From: Nectonema munidae
Taxonomy: Eukaryota > Nematomorpha > Nectonematoida > Nectonematidae
Length of the DNA: 64,000 nt
Direction: 5' to 3'
NCBI GenBank assembly: GCA_030549495.1
Contig: JAUIRK010000909.1
Coordinates: forward strand, 728,001-792,000
Both the position numbers and the translations under genes were made by a program. The notes below the pieces were generated by a model. That model saw nothing but the letters and a program-made list of their open reading frames with translations. It had not been told where the DNA came from and made no database searches. This document shows, in pieces, positions 37,101 to 46,215 of the stretch (its first letter is position 1; each line of letters begins with the position of its first letter).

Positions 37101-39063
37101 ATGTTGTTGAATAAGCAGAAGGTATGATTTCATCATCATCATTTTTGGGAGCGCCATCTTCTGCCATAGATGGTGCATTCAGGGAGATGATATCTTCTGA
37201 GATTGTTCAACTCATTCTCTTTTTTTCCTCTCTCGATAGCTGTGTTAATATTTGGGTAATCTTTTGGAGACATAATTGTTTCAATTACTGTTAACCGTCA
37301 ATAAGGTTGGTGTGTCATTAAAAATAAAATAAAATCATTGGTCTGTGGAATAAGCAAATTATACAGACAGGCGCGTGAGAGCATTTCGGTCGTTGCTATA
37401 GTGTGAATGCCAGAATAACGGGGAGCAAAATTGGAATCATTAGTTACATTCAAACTTTTATTGGATAAAATTGGAATCAAGCCTTTCTAAGCGGTCTTCA
37501 GCTGACAGACATTTTTACCTTGGAACACCAAATATTGTACCGGTTCAACCAATAATTCTTTTCTCTAAAGATTTACAAAAGAAATGGTGTTTAGAGTCAT
37601 GGTAAAAAACCATCACTTGGTAATAAAGTATAGCGTATCTAGTGATTAGTATTCTTGTTAGGCATGCAGTTGTTTCAGTACTAGAAGATTAAAATCTGAA
37701 GACATTTGTGAACATCGGTTTCAATACCTGACCTAGAGCAATAAGGATGAATAGAAATAATGAGTGATGATCGCCGTCTCTTCATGTCTCGATTGAAAAG
37801 TATAACTGTATACAGCCACGTAGCCAGCTATAGGGCACTTGGGGACGGGCCCCTCCATCTAAGTTAAAGGCCCCACCATCAAAAAATTAAAATTTACAAA
37901 TTAAAATGAAATAATGAATTAATTTTTGACAATGGGCTCATACTAACAATATAAAGTAAATAAAATCAAAATATAGAAAAATTATTGATATCATTGACGG
38001 TAACGATCAAACTGTTAACTTTGTTAAGATGGGCTTTCTACCTGTAATAAGAAAGCAAATTTACAATAAAAAATTTCTCTTTTTTATGAGAAACGAAGAA
38101 TTACAAAGGATAGGACACAAGTAGAGAACGGAGCTTATAAACACAGAGAGAAGCGTTGTTATAAGCAAAATTTGATGCTTTAATTTTAGACAAAGCCAGT
38201 AGGTAAGCATGTATATTAGTGACCCATCGAAATATAAATTTCTGGCTACGTTACTGACTGTATATGTATAACTAATATTTATACTATTGTTATTAACTAC
38301 ATGACAATAAGACAAAATCTACAGAAAATATGCACAATGTTAAGAGGAGCTTAGCCTCCCCACTTTTGAGCCAATTCTGAGAAAAAAGAAACAAGCTCGA
38401 AATACTAAAAAAATTAAAATTACACTTTTACTGAATGAATATAAAATTTGTTAAATAAGAAAAAATTGATCATGAATTTTTCTACCTACACTTATCTAAA
38501 GTTTCAGAAATATTTAACGCCTATTTATAGTTTATATAGACAAATTAATTGACATCGAAATTTGCATTGCTTTAATTGGAATTCCATAAGTTTTACCTTA
38601 CATCTGTTTTTTTGTGGGCTCTCCTAATTATTATTATTGTGCATGCGTGACCTAAAACAACATACAAAATTATAATGGACATTGATTCGCCCACTTTGGA
38701 TCTGGAGTGTAAAAGCAGGATATAAGTTTGAATAGGCACATAATGCAAGTCGATGTCCTATATTACCATTTAAAAGAATCCATAAAGGTTATAGAAGAAT
38801 TGTAATCATTACAGAGTCATCCTTTTACTCCATTTAACTTCGACAACATTGAGTTTGGAGTTAAAGAAGAGGGAATCAAATTGCAGAAACAATTCATTAA
38901 TATTAGGAAATTCTTCAAAGTTGTCTTCATCTATATACGGGGCAATGAGGTTGAAAGCAATTGAATTAGAGCTTGTGGCGGGATTTTTGGCGCTATTTTG
39001 CCAAGACTCTTCTTCAGCAAAAGGCTCAGAAAAAATGAAAGCCAACTCTTTCGCGTAGTCCAT
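21733..39063 (-). CDS. SPRTN: SPRTN (Spartan) DNA-protein crosslink metalloprotease, six coding exons
   Basis: SPRTN is a DNA-dependent metalloprotease that degrades proteins crosslinked to DNA at replication forks in the nucleus. I assembled six exons on the minus strand: 38813-39063, 30959-31067, 30854-30898, 30714-30788, 26140-26374, 21733-22172. All splice sites are GT-AG, phases agree, and the total of 1155 bp gives 384 residues. Domains: the SprT-like fold begins about residue 55 (VEVKWSKRMTL at 74-84); LSEPLLKLRPKKDLVETLL leads to the catalytic HEMIH at 121-125, with the third zinc ligand His140 in DGHGPNF; the zinc-binding subdomain has HWWRC, GPC and SHKASC (176-205). The C-terminus has an SHP-type p97-binding motif FQGGKSLG (267-274) and a PIP-like PCNA motif QQSLENYI (336-343). 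The vertebrate UBZ4 finger is absent, and the protein is about 100 residues shorter than the human one (489). Confidence 0.94.
24593..24654. repeat. 62-bp imperfect hairpin
   Basis: TACGAGCAT at 24593 pairs with ATGCTCGTA at 24646-24654; CTTATA-type inner segments and a central palindrome AGAAGTATACTTCT continue the stem. It may be a very small foldback element. No flanking duplication was seen. Confidence 0.5.
25200..25410 (+). repeat. Degenerate short tandem repeat
   Basis: Variants of AGTAAAGATGATCCCTCTG followed by TAAATA recur about five times with variable spacing (for example near 25235, 25268, 25355 and 25385), with an A+T-rich gap in the middle. It translates in one frame to short KDxPSV-like peptides but has no lasting open frame, so it is treated as noncoding. 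Confidence 0.4.
25951..26100 (-). mobile_element. tRNA-derived SINE, copy 1
   Basis: On the minus strand a tRNA-like head shows an A-box region GAGTGAGGTTGGTTAGATGC and a B-box GGGTTCGATACCC in a good T-arm (TGGG...CCCA). The body then reads CATAGTTCGATACAAATTGC, GTGCCTTCTCAATGAAAACA and a TTACCTTTTCC tail. The two other copies (46.06 and 51.44 kb) share the order A-box, B-box, CATAGTTTGACATAAGCGG, TGCCTxxTCAATxAAAA. The anticodon arm does not fold as in a functional tRNA gene, so it is a SINE. Confidence 0.7.
26140..26374 (-). CDS. SPRTN: SPRTN exon 5 (zinc-binding subdomain)
   Basis: Codes for residues 161-238: IYHSFHSEVSYYRQHWWRCD, GPCRFRPPFYGFVKRAMNR, APSRQDFWYQSHKASCHGKF and IKVKEPSTSKTDSSSSQNE. 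The acceptor is TTCCTTTAG and the donor is GAGA|GTAAAT, phase 1. The WWRC, GPC and H-x3-C residues build the single-stranded-DNA-binding zinc subdomain next to the protease. Confidence 0.95.
26375..30713 (-). other. SPRTN intron 4
   Basis: A 4339-bp intron holding a hAT C-terminal fragment (26463-26830, opposite strand). A short hairpin built from GAGAGTATTT and AAATACTCTC lies near 27298-27331. The remaining open frames, such as 27652-27873 and 28953-29159, show no domain. I looked for a paired-repeat element around 27.0-27.6 kb and found no second copy. Confidence 0.7.
26463..26830 (+). mobile_element. hAT transposase C-terminal fragment
   Basis: The plus strand encodes ANLDWKQKKLGQKTGKDKAH, EVAFLGENIFLGLFIKFKTA and HYNAAVERLFSMLDNGSDLL. 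The last part is the hAT dimerisation signature (F.K.NTA.xSSAAVERLFS). Two frames broken by one stop carry it. The catalytic core is absent. It lies in SPRTN intron 4, antisense to the gene. Confidence 0.7.
30714..30788 (-). CDS. SPRTN: SPRTN exon 4 (third zinc ligand)
   Basis: A 25-codon exon, DRDGHGPNFCFHMHRINNMT then GLSIT, between acceptor TTTGAAATAG and donor ATAACG|GTATTA, phase 0 at both ends. It matches human DREGHGPEFCKHMHRINSLT and carries the third metal-binding His. Confidence 0.94.
30854..30898 (-). CDS. SPRTN: SPRTN exon 3 (45-bp exon with the HExxH motif)
   Basis: A 15-codon exon, HEMIHAYLFLTKNNR, between acceptor TTTTCAAG and donor CGC|GTAAGA; both ends are phase 0. It holds the zinc-binding and catalytic HEMIH. 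The human equivalent reads HEMIHAYLFVTNNDK. The introns on either side are only 60 bp (30899-30958) and 65 bp (30789-30853). Confidence 0.94.
30959..31067 (-). CDS. SPRTN: SPRTN exon 2
   Basis: Acceptor TTCATGACAG, donor CTTTTG|GTAAGA. It completes Leu84 and codes for CAGLCRYSKRERFCSISLSE and PLLKLRPKKDLVETLL (85-120), the helix just before the catalytic motif. Open frame upstream of the acceptor is intron. Confidence 0.95.
33493..33536 (-). mobile_element. Lone hAT terminus (CAGTGGTGGGCTAACTACGG)
   Basis: On the minus strand the sequence reads CAGTGGTGGGCTAACTACGG then CCTACGGACCGC, which matches the terminal pattern of Charlie-like elements and resembles the left end of the MITE at 16097. 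The partner end was not found, so the element is truncated. Confidence 0.5.
33875..36000 (+). mobile_element. ZBED5-like hAT transposon remnant 2
   Basis: A probable left terminus CAGTGGTCCGCAAATTACCC is at 33875. A BED-finger region follows at 34350-34560 (HFLNYGFKQIEEKEVMKPQM, then KNKEYFENSVKRKDW), then AKSKKPYTIGEQLVKSSAMK and MVEIRCGQKEVMKLNLIPLS (34640-34770). The core has VSLHGAPSMLDHVSGFSQ at about 35035 (family CTDGAPSMLGSxSGF) and a C-terminal block WIIDPFKCELCDVPEE (35680) to CEEGFSTLINIKTKQRNRLN with PEDCL (35880-35957), the family's closing signature. Frame breaks and stops are frequent, so it is dead. It is a different copy from the one at 5.2-6.96 kb and keeps the N-terminal part that copy lacks. 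It lies in SPRTN intron 1, antisense to the gene. Confidence 0.85.
36621..37069. mobile_element. 449-bp hAT MITE with perfect palindromic target duplication CTCTAGAG
   Basis: The left end CAGTGGTTCCCAACC (36621-36635) and right end GGTTGGGAACCACTG (37055-37069) are exact inverted repeats. The 8-mer CTCTAGAG flanks both sides (36613-36620 and 37070-37077) and fits the known nTCTAGAn preference of many hAT transposases. The interior has GGGGTCCATGG twice near the left end and GGGGTCCACAGG near the right. It has no coding capacity. Perfect ends and target duplication suggest a fairly recent insertion. Confidence 0.92.
37813..38256. mobile_element. 444-bp hAT MITE with perfect target duplication ACTGTATA
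   Basis: The left end CAGCCACGTAGCCAG and right end CTGGCTACGTTACTG form 15-bp inverted repeats with two mismatches. ACTGTATA is present on both sides (37805-37812 and 38257-38264). The interior is A+T-rich with GGGGACGGGCCCCTCC near the left end. It is non-coding and lies in SPRTN intron 1. Confidence 0.9.
38813..39063 (-). CDS. SPRTN: SPRTN exon 1 (start codon)
   Basis: Codes for residues 1-83 and two bases of codon 84. The start context is GAAATGG. An acidic, Ser/Asn-rich N-terminus leads into NINELFLQFDSLFFNSKLNV and VEVKWSKRMT, the conserved opening of the SprT domain. The donor is ACTCT|GTAATG. Read straight through, the frame meets a stop within the donor, so the exon alone looks like an 84-residue ORF. 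Confidence 0.94.
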
Positions 39064-39555
39064 TTCAATGCCCTAAACATAAGGTTTAGCATTTTAAGAA
39101 TTTTGAATTAAAAAGTTATCGCTGATATACGTACACCTAATTCTTCTAAAAAAAACTAGTAATATCTATCTTATAAAAAAACAAGCAAGACAATTTAGCA
39201 CACATTTTGGAATGAGTTCGCTCTTGTTCATGTAAAATAAATGAAAACAAAACTAGAATTAAGGTAAAGGAATATATAGGCTTTTTTCTAGTAATGTTAT
39301 CAAAAAGCTCAATCGTTTAGAAATAGACTATTAGTTTCAAAAACCATCTTCTTTTTGTTCTAATTTTATACTTAGTATTCACGTCTTCCTATAAAAAAAG
39401 TTATTTCATTTATTTCTTCATATCCTCTATCTTTCGATAAAAAATATATGAAAGAACTCATTCAAAATAATTTTTTATATTCAGTTGTTTTACACATGCA
39501 ATGATACCAAAATATAGTACACATCATTAAGAGAAGTTTTATTGTCTTTAATGTA
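39064..39555 (-). promoter_or_regulatory. Intergenic space between EARS2 stop and SPRTN start
   Basis: Only 492 bp separate two genes of the same orientation, so this must hold the EARS2 3' end, and unless transcription is shared it must also hold the SPRTN promoter and 5' UTR. It is A+T-rich. I see no convincing TATA box at a suitable distance; the assignment rests on position only. Confidence 0.45.
39538..39543 (-). terminator. EARS2 poly(A) signal
   Basis: AATAAA on the minus strand, 12 bases past the EARS2 stop codon, in ACAATAAAAC. No other signal is as close, so a very short 3' UTR is expected. Confidence 0.6.
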
Positions 39556-41121
39556 TTAACTTGTATGACAAATGGAGCCTGAAGAAATCTGTTTATAACA
39601 AAAGTTTAAATTGACAAGAATTCGATCAAAGGTCATAATTTCTAGCAGATGTAGAATAGAAGGACCATGTTGATTTCCTGTTAAATAAAAACGCAAGCGC
39701 ATCAAGTAAAAGGAGTACGACTTTAGTTCATGGCTCGAAGCAAGGTTCTTAGCAATCGTCATAACACTATCGCAAGTCAGTTCACGAAACTTATTGCAGT
39801 GAGCAAGCAAAGATTCAATGAATTCAGCATCATCTTCATTGAGACAATTAAGTCTGGTTAAGTGGCTCGAATTCCATAAATAAGCAAAGGAGGTCAAATT
39901 TTTGAGAGAAGAAATTCTATCACGATAGATCAGCCAATCAAATGTCTTCAAGATATATTCTTCATCTACAAGGCGATTATCAATTAAATCAGAATGGTGG
40001 TTCTTTAAAAATGACAACATGTAGAGTTTCTTTTCATGCAGCGTTTCTTCACTTTTCATATCCGCTAAATACCATTTGTTTAAAGTTTCGATGAATTTTG
40101 GATCAACTTTGGTGAAACACTTTGAAATCTTTTCTAGTTGAAAAGTTGAGCACATCTGTGAAAGGCTTAAAATCTGTTTATCAAATTTTTGCGTATAACC
40201 ATGGTGGAAAAAAAAATTCATAATAGAAATAGGAAAACAACCAGTATGATGTAACAAGTGTTTTATGGATAAATCTATGTTTCTTTTAGATAACTTTTTA
40301 CCTGTTTCATTAAACAAGAGAGGAATGTGAGCGTGTATGGGTTCTTTAAAATCCAACGTACGACATATGTGCAACTGCTTTGGAGTAGAGGAAATCCACT
40401 CACTTCCTCTTATTACATGACTAATGCGCATCAAGTGGTCATCAATTACGCAAGAAAAATGAGAAACAGGATATCCATTCGATTTCAAAATGATTGGATC
40501 TAACTCTTTGGAAACGTTTTCCTGTTTGCCGAATATCATATCGTTGAAACTCGTTTTATCAGGGTACAAACAAATTCTAACACAAAACTCCATATTTTCT
40601 TTCAAATTTTTGGCGATATCTTCTGGACTAAGAAGTTTGCATGTGCCATCGTAAGAAAAGTTGTGAGTTAGCTTCAAAAATTTTAGCTTCTCAGTGGTAC
40701 AGAAGCATCGATACGCCTTTCCACTCTTTATCAAGTGATTAGCGTATCGTTTATATATTTCCAACCGCTGAGACTGAACATACGGAGCGTGAGGCCCTTC
40801 TGAAGATTGGGGTCCTTCATCCGGGGATAAGCCAACTTCATTTAAAATGAGAGAAATCTCCTTCGTACTTTGCTCAACACTTCTCTCTATATCAGTATCT
40901 TCAATTCGTAGAATAAACACGCCTTGGTTAGCTTTAGCAAAAATATAATTGAAGAGAGCAGTCCGCAAGCCACCTAAATGCAGCTCACCTGTAGGGCTCG
41001 GAGCAAAACGTGTTCTAACTTCATTACAGAAATCTCTTCTCCATAAGGCATTTGAAGAAGGCTTTCGACACAGGAACACGCTCAAAACTTTCAACAAAGC
41101 ATAATTTTTAGAGAGGAACAT
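39556..41121 (-). CDS. EARS2: Mitochondrial glutamyl-tRNA synthetase, single exon
   Basis: A class I aminoacyl-tRNA synthetase that charges mitochondrial tRNA-Glu with glutamate. At 521 residues it matches animal EARS2 (about 520). An N-terminal leader rich in Leu, Lys, Arg and Ser, without acidic residues (1-29), suits a mitochondrial targeting peptide. The catalytic Rossmann fold begins VRTRFAPSPTGELHLGG, with the HIGH-type motif HLGG at 48-51; LRIEDTDIERS follows at 71-81. QLHICRTLDFKEPIHAHIPL and GKKLSKRN carry the KMSKS-type signature KLSKR at 276-280. The rest is the helical anticodon-binding half. The start was chosen because upstream sequence is non-coding and the leader fits import. 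The lack of introns contrasts with SPRTN next door and could mean ancestral intron loss or an old retrocopy that replaced the original. The frame is intact and the codon use ordinary, so it is probably functional. Confidence 0.97.
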   Translation of the reverse strand: MFLSKNYALLKVLSVFLCRKPSSNALWRRDFCNEVRTRFAPSPTGELHLGGLRTALFNYIFAKANQGVFILRIEDTDIERSVEQSTKEISLILNEVGLSPDEGPQSSEGPHAPYVQSQRLEIYKRYANHLIKSGKAYRCFCTTEKLKFLKLTHNFSYDGTCKLLSPEDIAKNLKENMEFCVRICLYPDKTSFNDMIFGKQENVSKELDPIILKSNGYPVSHFSCVIDDHLMRISHVIRGSEWISSTPKQLHICRTLDFKEPIHAHIPLLFNETGKKLSKRNIDLSIKHLLHHTGCFPISIMNFFFHHGYTQKFDKQILSLSQMCSTFQLEKISKCFTKVDPKFIETLNKWYLADMKSEETLHEKKLYMLSFLKNHHSDLIDNRLVDEEYILKTFDWLIYRDRISSLKNLTSFAYLWNSSHLTRLNCLNEDDAEFIESLLAHCNKFRELTCDSVMTIAKNLASSHELKSYSFYLMRLRFYLTGNQHGPSILHLLEIMTFDRILVNLNFCYKQISSGSICHTS

Positions 41122-43829
41122 TGTGCTTAAAAATATTTTAGCAAATTTCGATTATATGAAAAGAAACGGAAAATATTTTAATCAATAACTGTCACCAATT
41201 TAATTTTCAAAAAAGCAGCTTAACCGGAAATGAATATTTGACATTTCAGTTATAATTAGCCTTTGTTAACTCCTTAAGGCACAATGGCTCACCGGTGTTA
41301 TACGAAATAAAAATAGTCTGTTTTAAGTAATTCACGAAAGCAATGCTTGAAAGAGTACCAAAGTTTCAATGAGAAATCTTAAAACCCCTTTATTATTTAA
41401 AGATTTTGGGGAGACAAGATGGTGATTTAATCATTTAAAAAGTAATTGAAAAAAACATTAATCTGATTGCTCGAGAAAATTTCTTTGTGATGAAAGTTTT
41501 CAGTAGCTGGAATTGATGAAAATTATGTTTCGCATACTTGTAAGAAAAATATAATCCATATAATGCCTGCCTTTAATAATTATTTGAATCATTTTACTTT
41601 TAGAACTCTAAAGATAGAGATAATTTCCTGGAACGAAAAGATAAAGTGATAGGAGTGATGTATAGGTTCCCTGTATTTTCCACTCCTATTATCTAGACCA
41701 TTTATCCTTTATCGTCATTTTACTTTATGCTATCCATCGGCCATATCTCTTTCATATATTTTTTGAATGAAAAGTATATTGGTGTGTATTTACAATGTTT
41801 TACTTGAAATTTAAATAATAGTTATTCTTTCGATAATTCTCTTTAAAATCAGATTTGTGTTCAGATGTCGAAATTTGCGTTCAAATTGTTGAACAACTTC
41901 ACAGACTAACCCAGAAGAGAAATCGTAAGAATTTTTTGGACCAAATCGAATTATAATTATAAGAGTTCTTTATTTCTTTCGTTATACTTTCTTATATACT
42001 TATTTTTATTTTTATACTTTGTTTCTCTCGTTAAAAATTCGTTATACGAAGGAAATTTTTTTCAAATTCAAATAAATTAAGATTAACAAATTGTTTGTTT
42101 ATTCGATATTTCTCCTGTTTGACAAGGAAATATGATTTTTTTTTAATCTTATTAATTTTAAATTACGATATTCTTTGCAGCTGAAGAAACATGAAAAAAT
42201 ATCAAGTTTTCAAAATAAATAACTAAATGCTAAATTATTATGAAATTTCAAAGGGGTGAAAATTACCGCGCTGGAAATTACCGTTCACGGATGATTGAAA
42301 CCCTACTTTTTCAATGAATATTTAATAAAAATTCAATTCTAAGCCGATTTTTGTATTTGTTACATTTTGACACTAGTATGTTTCGGTCCTCCAATCGAAA
42401 ATCTTATGCTCTTGCCCCTGGTTAAATGTTCTCAAATAAAATAAATACACGTACTCTAAAGTTTTACATGTTAAATTTTGCAAAGCATGCGTCTCATGCA
42501 TAGTGTTTCAAAAACATTAAAAGTTAAAACACTTCGTGAGAAAATACAGAGAAAATATAACACAGAATAAATGGACGGGAGATAGGGCTTTAGGCAGTAA
42601 AGATAAAAGTATAACTCTCCATATTATCAATAGATCTTGGTGAATGCAATCAAGTTTGTTACAAACCTCTCTTAGACAGACAGTACGAGAGGAGATATTG
42701 TAAATCATGAAATTTTGGTGGTATTCTTATTTTGGCGAAATTTGCGAAAATAGAAAAATAAGTATAACATATGAAGATAATTTTGAAAATTTATGATTGC
42801 TGGAGAAAATAACGCTACGCGAACTTTTTTAACTAGCAAATCGCAAAAATTTAACTTCCGCAAAAATCTACTTAAAATAAAATATTACTTTTACATTAAT
42901 ATTTTACTCAAGTCTTTGCCTGCAAAATTAAGTAGCGATTTGAACAGAATATGTGGTTTTAAATTTAGCTTTTTAATATCTTAGATCTTATTTTTTAAAT
43001 AGTTACCCCATTTATATACTCTCATATCATGCGACTTTCTCGGACCTAATTGTTAGCCAAATATTAGATGGGCGCACCATATGGGCATTATAGAAGTAAA
43101 AAAGGATCAATAGGAGGTGTGAATTAGCCTTAGCGAGTCGACAACTGTAACTAAACTATTGTGACTAGTGTAGTGTAGTGTAGTAAAATTATTATAAACA
43201 ATTTCAAAAAGAATTCTTTTCTTTCTTTCGATATAGAGCCTGGCGGTTACGACTAACTCTAAACTCTGTTTTAAGAGCAATTCTGGTCCTTTTGGTTTCG
43301 GGCGTTTTCACCAGCACGAAAGATAACTAACTGTTTTACGATATATAAATTAAAGCTGCCAATGAGCAATGTTTATTCGAATACATTGTATTGTGGTGGG
43401 AAAATGTTTATGACCTTATTGGAATTTAGTTTGAATAACTTTTACCATTTTTTGTGTTTATAATTTTATATTATTTTGGCTAAATTTGATTTCATATCTT
43501 ATTTTGAGAATTCTCGTCTTTCTTTGTTTGGACTTAGGGGCATGATAAAGATATTAAAGTTTATATTTCTGGTTTAGGTGCAGGGTTTTCGAGTTTAAAG
43601 TATGTATTAGGAGATTGGCAAATATGCAAGCTTGGCAAACTATGTATTTATTTTTAAAATATCTGAGGTTAAAAATAAATATCTTACAGCTTTTCAAATT
43701 GCATGAAATTTCGTATTGAGGCTTGCTCTATAGTTTCTAACTATCTTTCAAAATTTCAGCTCATTTTAGTTCATATGAAAAAATTTATGGAGGGCATAAA
43801 TCGGTCTTAAAAATTTACGGAGGGCATAA
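41122..43829. other. Intergenic DNA upstream of EARS2
   Basis: A+T-rich sequence with no supported gene. A TGTAG run (GTGTAGTGTAGTGTAG) lies near 43165. Open frames at 42517-42708 and 42793-42984 show no motif. A short direct repeat of ATTTACGGAGGGCATAAATC (43786-43830) immediately precedes the MITE at 43838. Confidence 0.45.
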
Positions 43830-43837
43830 ATCGGTCT

Positions 43838-44115
43838 CAGTGGCGGATGCAGAAATTTATTATAGGGCCGAAATCTATTTAAATTTTTGCAATTTTGCTA
43901 AAAGTCCAGAGAATACGACAGCTGTATTATGTCTTTTAGAATCGCTAATTACCTATGTTTTCATATTTTTAACATTATCTTGCCATGAATAAATTGCAAA
44001 AATTTATTTTTATATATGTAAGGGTATACATTAGTAAGAGTAATTTTGGAAGCCATTTTTCATTGGGAGGGGGGAGGGCTAGGCACATGAGGTCCACCCC
44101 TTAGATCCGCCACTG
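43838..44115. mobile_element. 278-bp hAT MITE with perfect target duplication ATCGGTCT
   Basis: The left end CAGTGGCGGATGCAG and right end TTAGATCCGCCACTG are inverted repeats (11 terminal bases identical). ATCGGTCT flanks both sides (43830-43837 and 44116-44123). The interior is non-coding, with GGGGGGAGGGCTAGGCACAT near the right end. The intact target duplication indicates a recent insertion. Confidence 0.92.
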
Positions 44116-44379
44116 ATCGGTCTATATTCATGTATATGTATAACAAAAAATGATATAACATTGAGGAGGCATCATTGATTTCTTATCTTTTATTTACAGA
44201 AAGTTGTTTTTGCGAAATATTATTAATACCCTGAGCTTATATAAAAGTGTGCCTAAGGTAAACTTTGATAAAAATAATTTTCCTTTAGTTTTTAGATATA
44301 AAAAGCATAGATACTGTAAATAAATAAGGTTGAAAGTTTTTTGAGTTAGTTAGGGCAACTGATCACCCTATTATACATG

Positions 44380-44667
<288 letters not shown>

Positions 44668-44976
44668 ACGTGACCGCAGGTTGGTATTGATGTTTTTCAG
44701 GTATGAGAAGGAGTGCTCACAGGCATATGTAGAGGCAAACCAGGGGCGCACATCCTCAAAATTATTGGGGGGCGAAATTTTTTTCTTGCAATTTTCAAAA
44801 TTATTGGTCTGGAAATACCACGGGAGACCAAATATCCTTTAAAATAGAGTGTATTCAGCGCATACCCTAAAGTCCTAAATTTATAAGACTACGTTATATT
44901 TTTTTTACAAAATTGGTGAATTTAAATACTATACTTCCAGCGAAAATATTTTAATTAAATTTGCATATCAAATATA

Positions 44977-45557
44977 GTGCGCAGAAAAAATGCCCCCAAT
45001 TAAAAAGTAGGAAAAAATGCCCCCTATTAAAAAGTAGGAAAAAATGCCCGAATTAAAAAGTAGGAAAAAATGCACCCAGTAAAAATGCCCCAATTTAAAT
45101 TAAGAAAAAATGCCCCAACACAATAAATTATTAATTAAAATTTTTAAAAAAGATATGTCAAATAAAGATTTTTTGTAAAAAAAAAAGTTAACTTTTCATT
45201 TAAAACATTTAAAATTTAATTAAAGTAAACTAAAAAACTCAGCATACGACAATTTTTTTAATACAAAATTTTTTTTATAAAACAGCAAATATTTTTGGAC
45301 TTTGTGTGTATCAGAACACTTTCTAAATATAATTTGTATTTTAACTGATTTTAAGAACACATTCCCACAAATATGCACCTTTGCTATTGTTTTCAAGAAC
45401 TTTATAAAGAAAAAACCCTAATTAAGAAATTTTAAGAATTTAGCCTTTCAAAACGGTACCAAATAAAAATATTTATATAATTATAAAAAATCCTGAAAAT
45501 CAAAAATTAGGGGCATTTTTTCCTACTTTTTAATTGGGGGCATTTTTACCTACAACC
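44977..45557. mobile_element. MITE with tandemly repeated ends (AAAAATGCCCC unit)
   Basis: The left part has about six copies of a 20-29 bp unit, AAAAATGCCCCC-AATT-AAAAAGTAGG, spaced across 44983-45115. The right end carries the same unit inverted, from about 45510 to 45550, giving near-perfect inverted repeats of about 37 bp. ATCAAATATA (44967-44976) and ATCGAATATA (45558-45567) look like a 9-10 bp target duplication. The sister copy at 50.36 kb reads straight across this site without the insertion, confirming mobility. It has no coding capacity. Confidence 0.8.
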
Positions 45558-46057
45558 ATCGAATATACACTAGTTTAAAAAAATCCAAAAATGTTAGGGG
45601 GTGTAATAGGGTTTTTCATTTGAAAAATGAAGTAGTCTACCAGGCACATTACAGGAATTGATGAAAGGATATTTGATTCATAGAGAAAACAAATAACTGA
45701 AGGTTGGATAGTTTTATATCAGTGAATGTAGTCTAAAGGCAAAGAGTCTACTAGACAACCTGTGATGTTTATATGAAAAAATGTGATTGATTCATGGGCA
45801 AGGGTATAAAACGAAGTTATAATTGTGCAAATAAAAATAAAACAAAAAATTAAGATCGCATTATTTCATTATACAAGCTACAAAAAGTAAAATAACTGTT
45901 AACATTTTGCAATGATTTGCCTTTTATAATAACTTTTAAGGAAAAAAAGTCTATCAGAAAAAGTTATAGAGCTTCAACAAAAACTAAAAAATTTTAGTGC
46001 ATAACTTAAGTTTTTTGAAAACTAATTTGACGTATCCCCTACAGCATACTCTATCTA

Positions 46058-46215
46058 TGGGTGGCATGGCAGGTTGGTTGAGATGATGGACATAGCACGG
46101 AAGCCTCTGGATTCGATTCCTCATCGATACAAATTTGTTCATAGTTTGACATAAGCGGTACATCAGTGCCTGGTCAATGAAAATACATCCACTGCACCAC
46201 TCAAAATTGAAAAAT
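46058..46215 (+). mobile_element. tRNA-derived SINE, copy 2 (inside the nested element)
   Basis: The A-box region TGGCATGGCAGGTTGGTTGA is followed after about 35 bp by the B-box GGATTCGATTCC (46109-46120). The body has CATAGTTTGACATAAGCGGT and TGCCTGGTCAATGAAAA. The same SINE is at the same place in the sister copy (51440), so it inserted before the 3.1-kb element was duplicated. Confidence 0.7.

Larger units (their letters stand above)
31068..38812 (-). other. SPRTN intron 1
   Basis: A 7745-bp intron, the main reason the gene spans 17 kb. It contains the second ZBED5-like hAT remnant (33.9-36.0 kb), two well-defined MITEs (36621-37069 and 37813-38256), a lone hAT terminus (33493-33536) and the inverted partner of the 16.7-kb repeat (32760-33000). 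The first 1.7 kb (31068-32750) holds a poly(C) run near 32190 and no gene I can support. Confidence 0.8.

Noticed and set aside
37630-37740. tRNA gene or SINE (CTAGTGATTAGTATTCTTG with ATCGGTTTCAATACC)
   Set aside because: A- and B-box-like words are too far apart and no cloverleaf can be formed.
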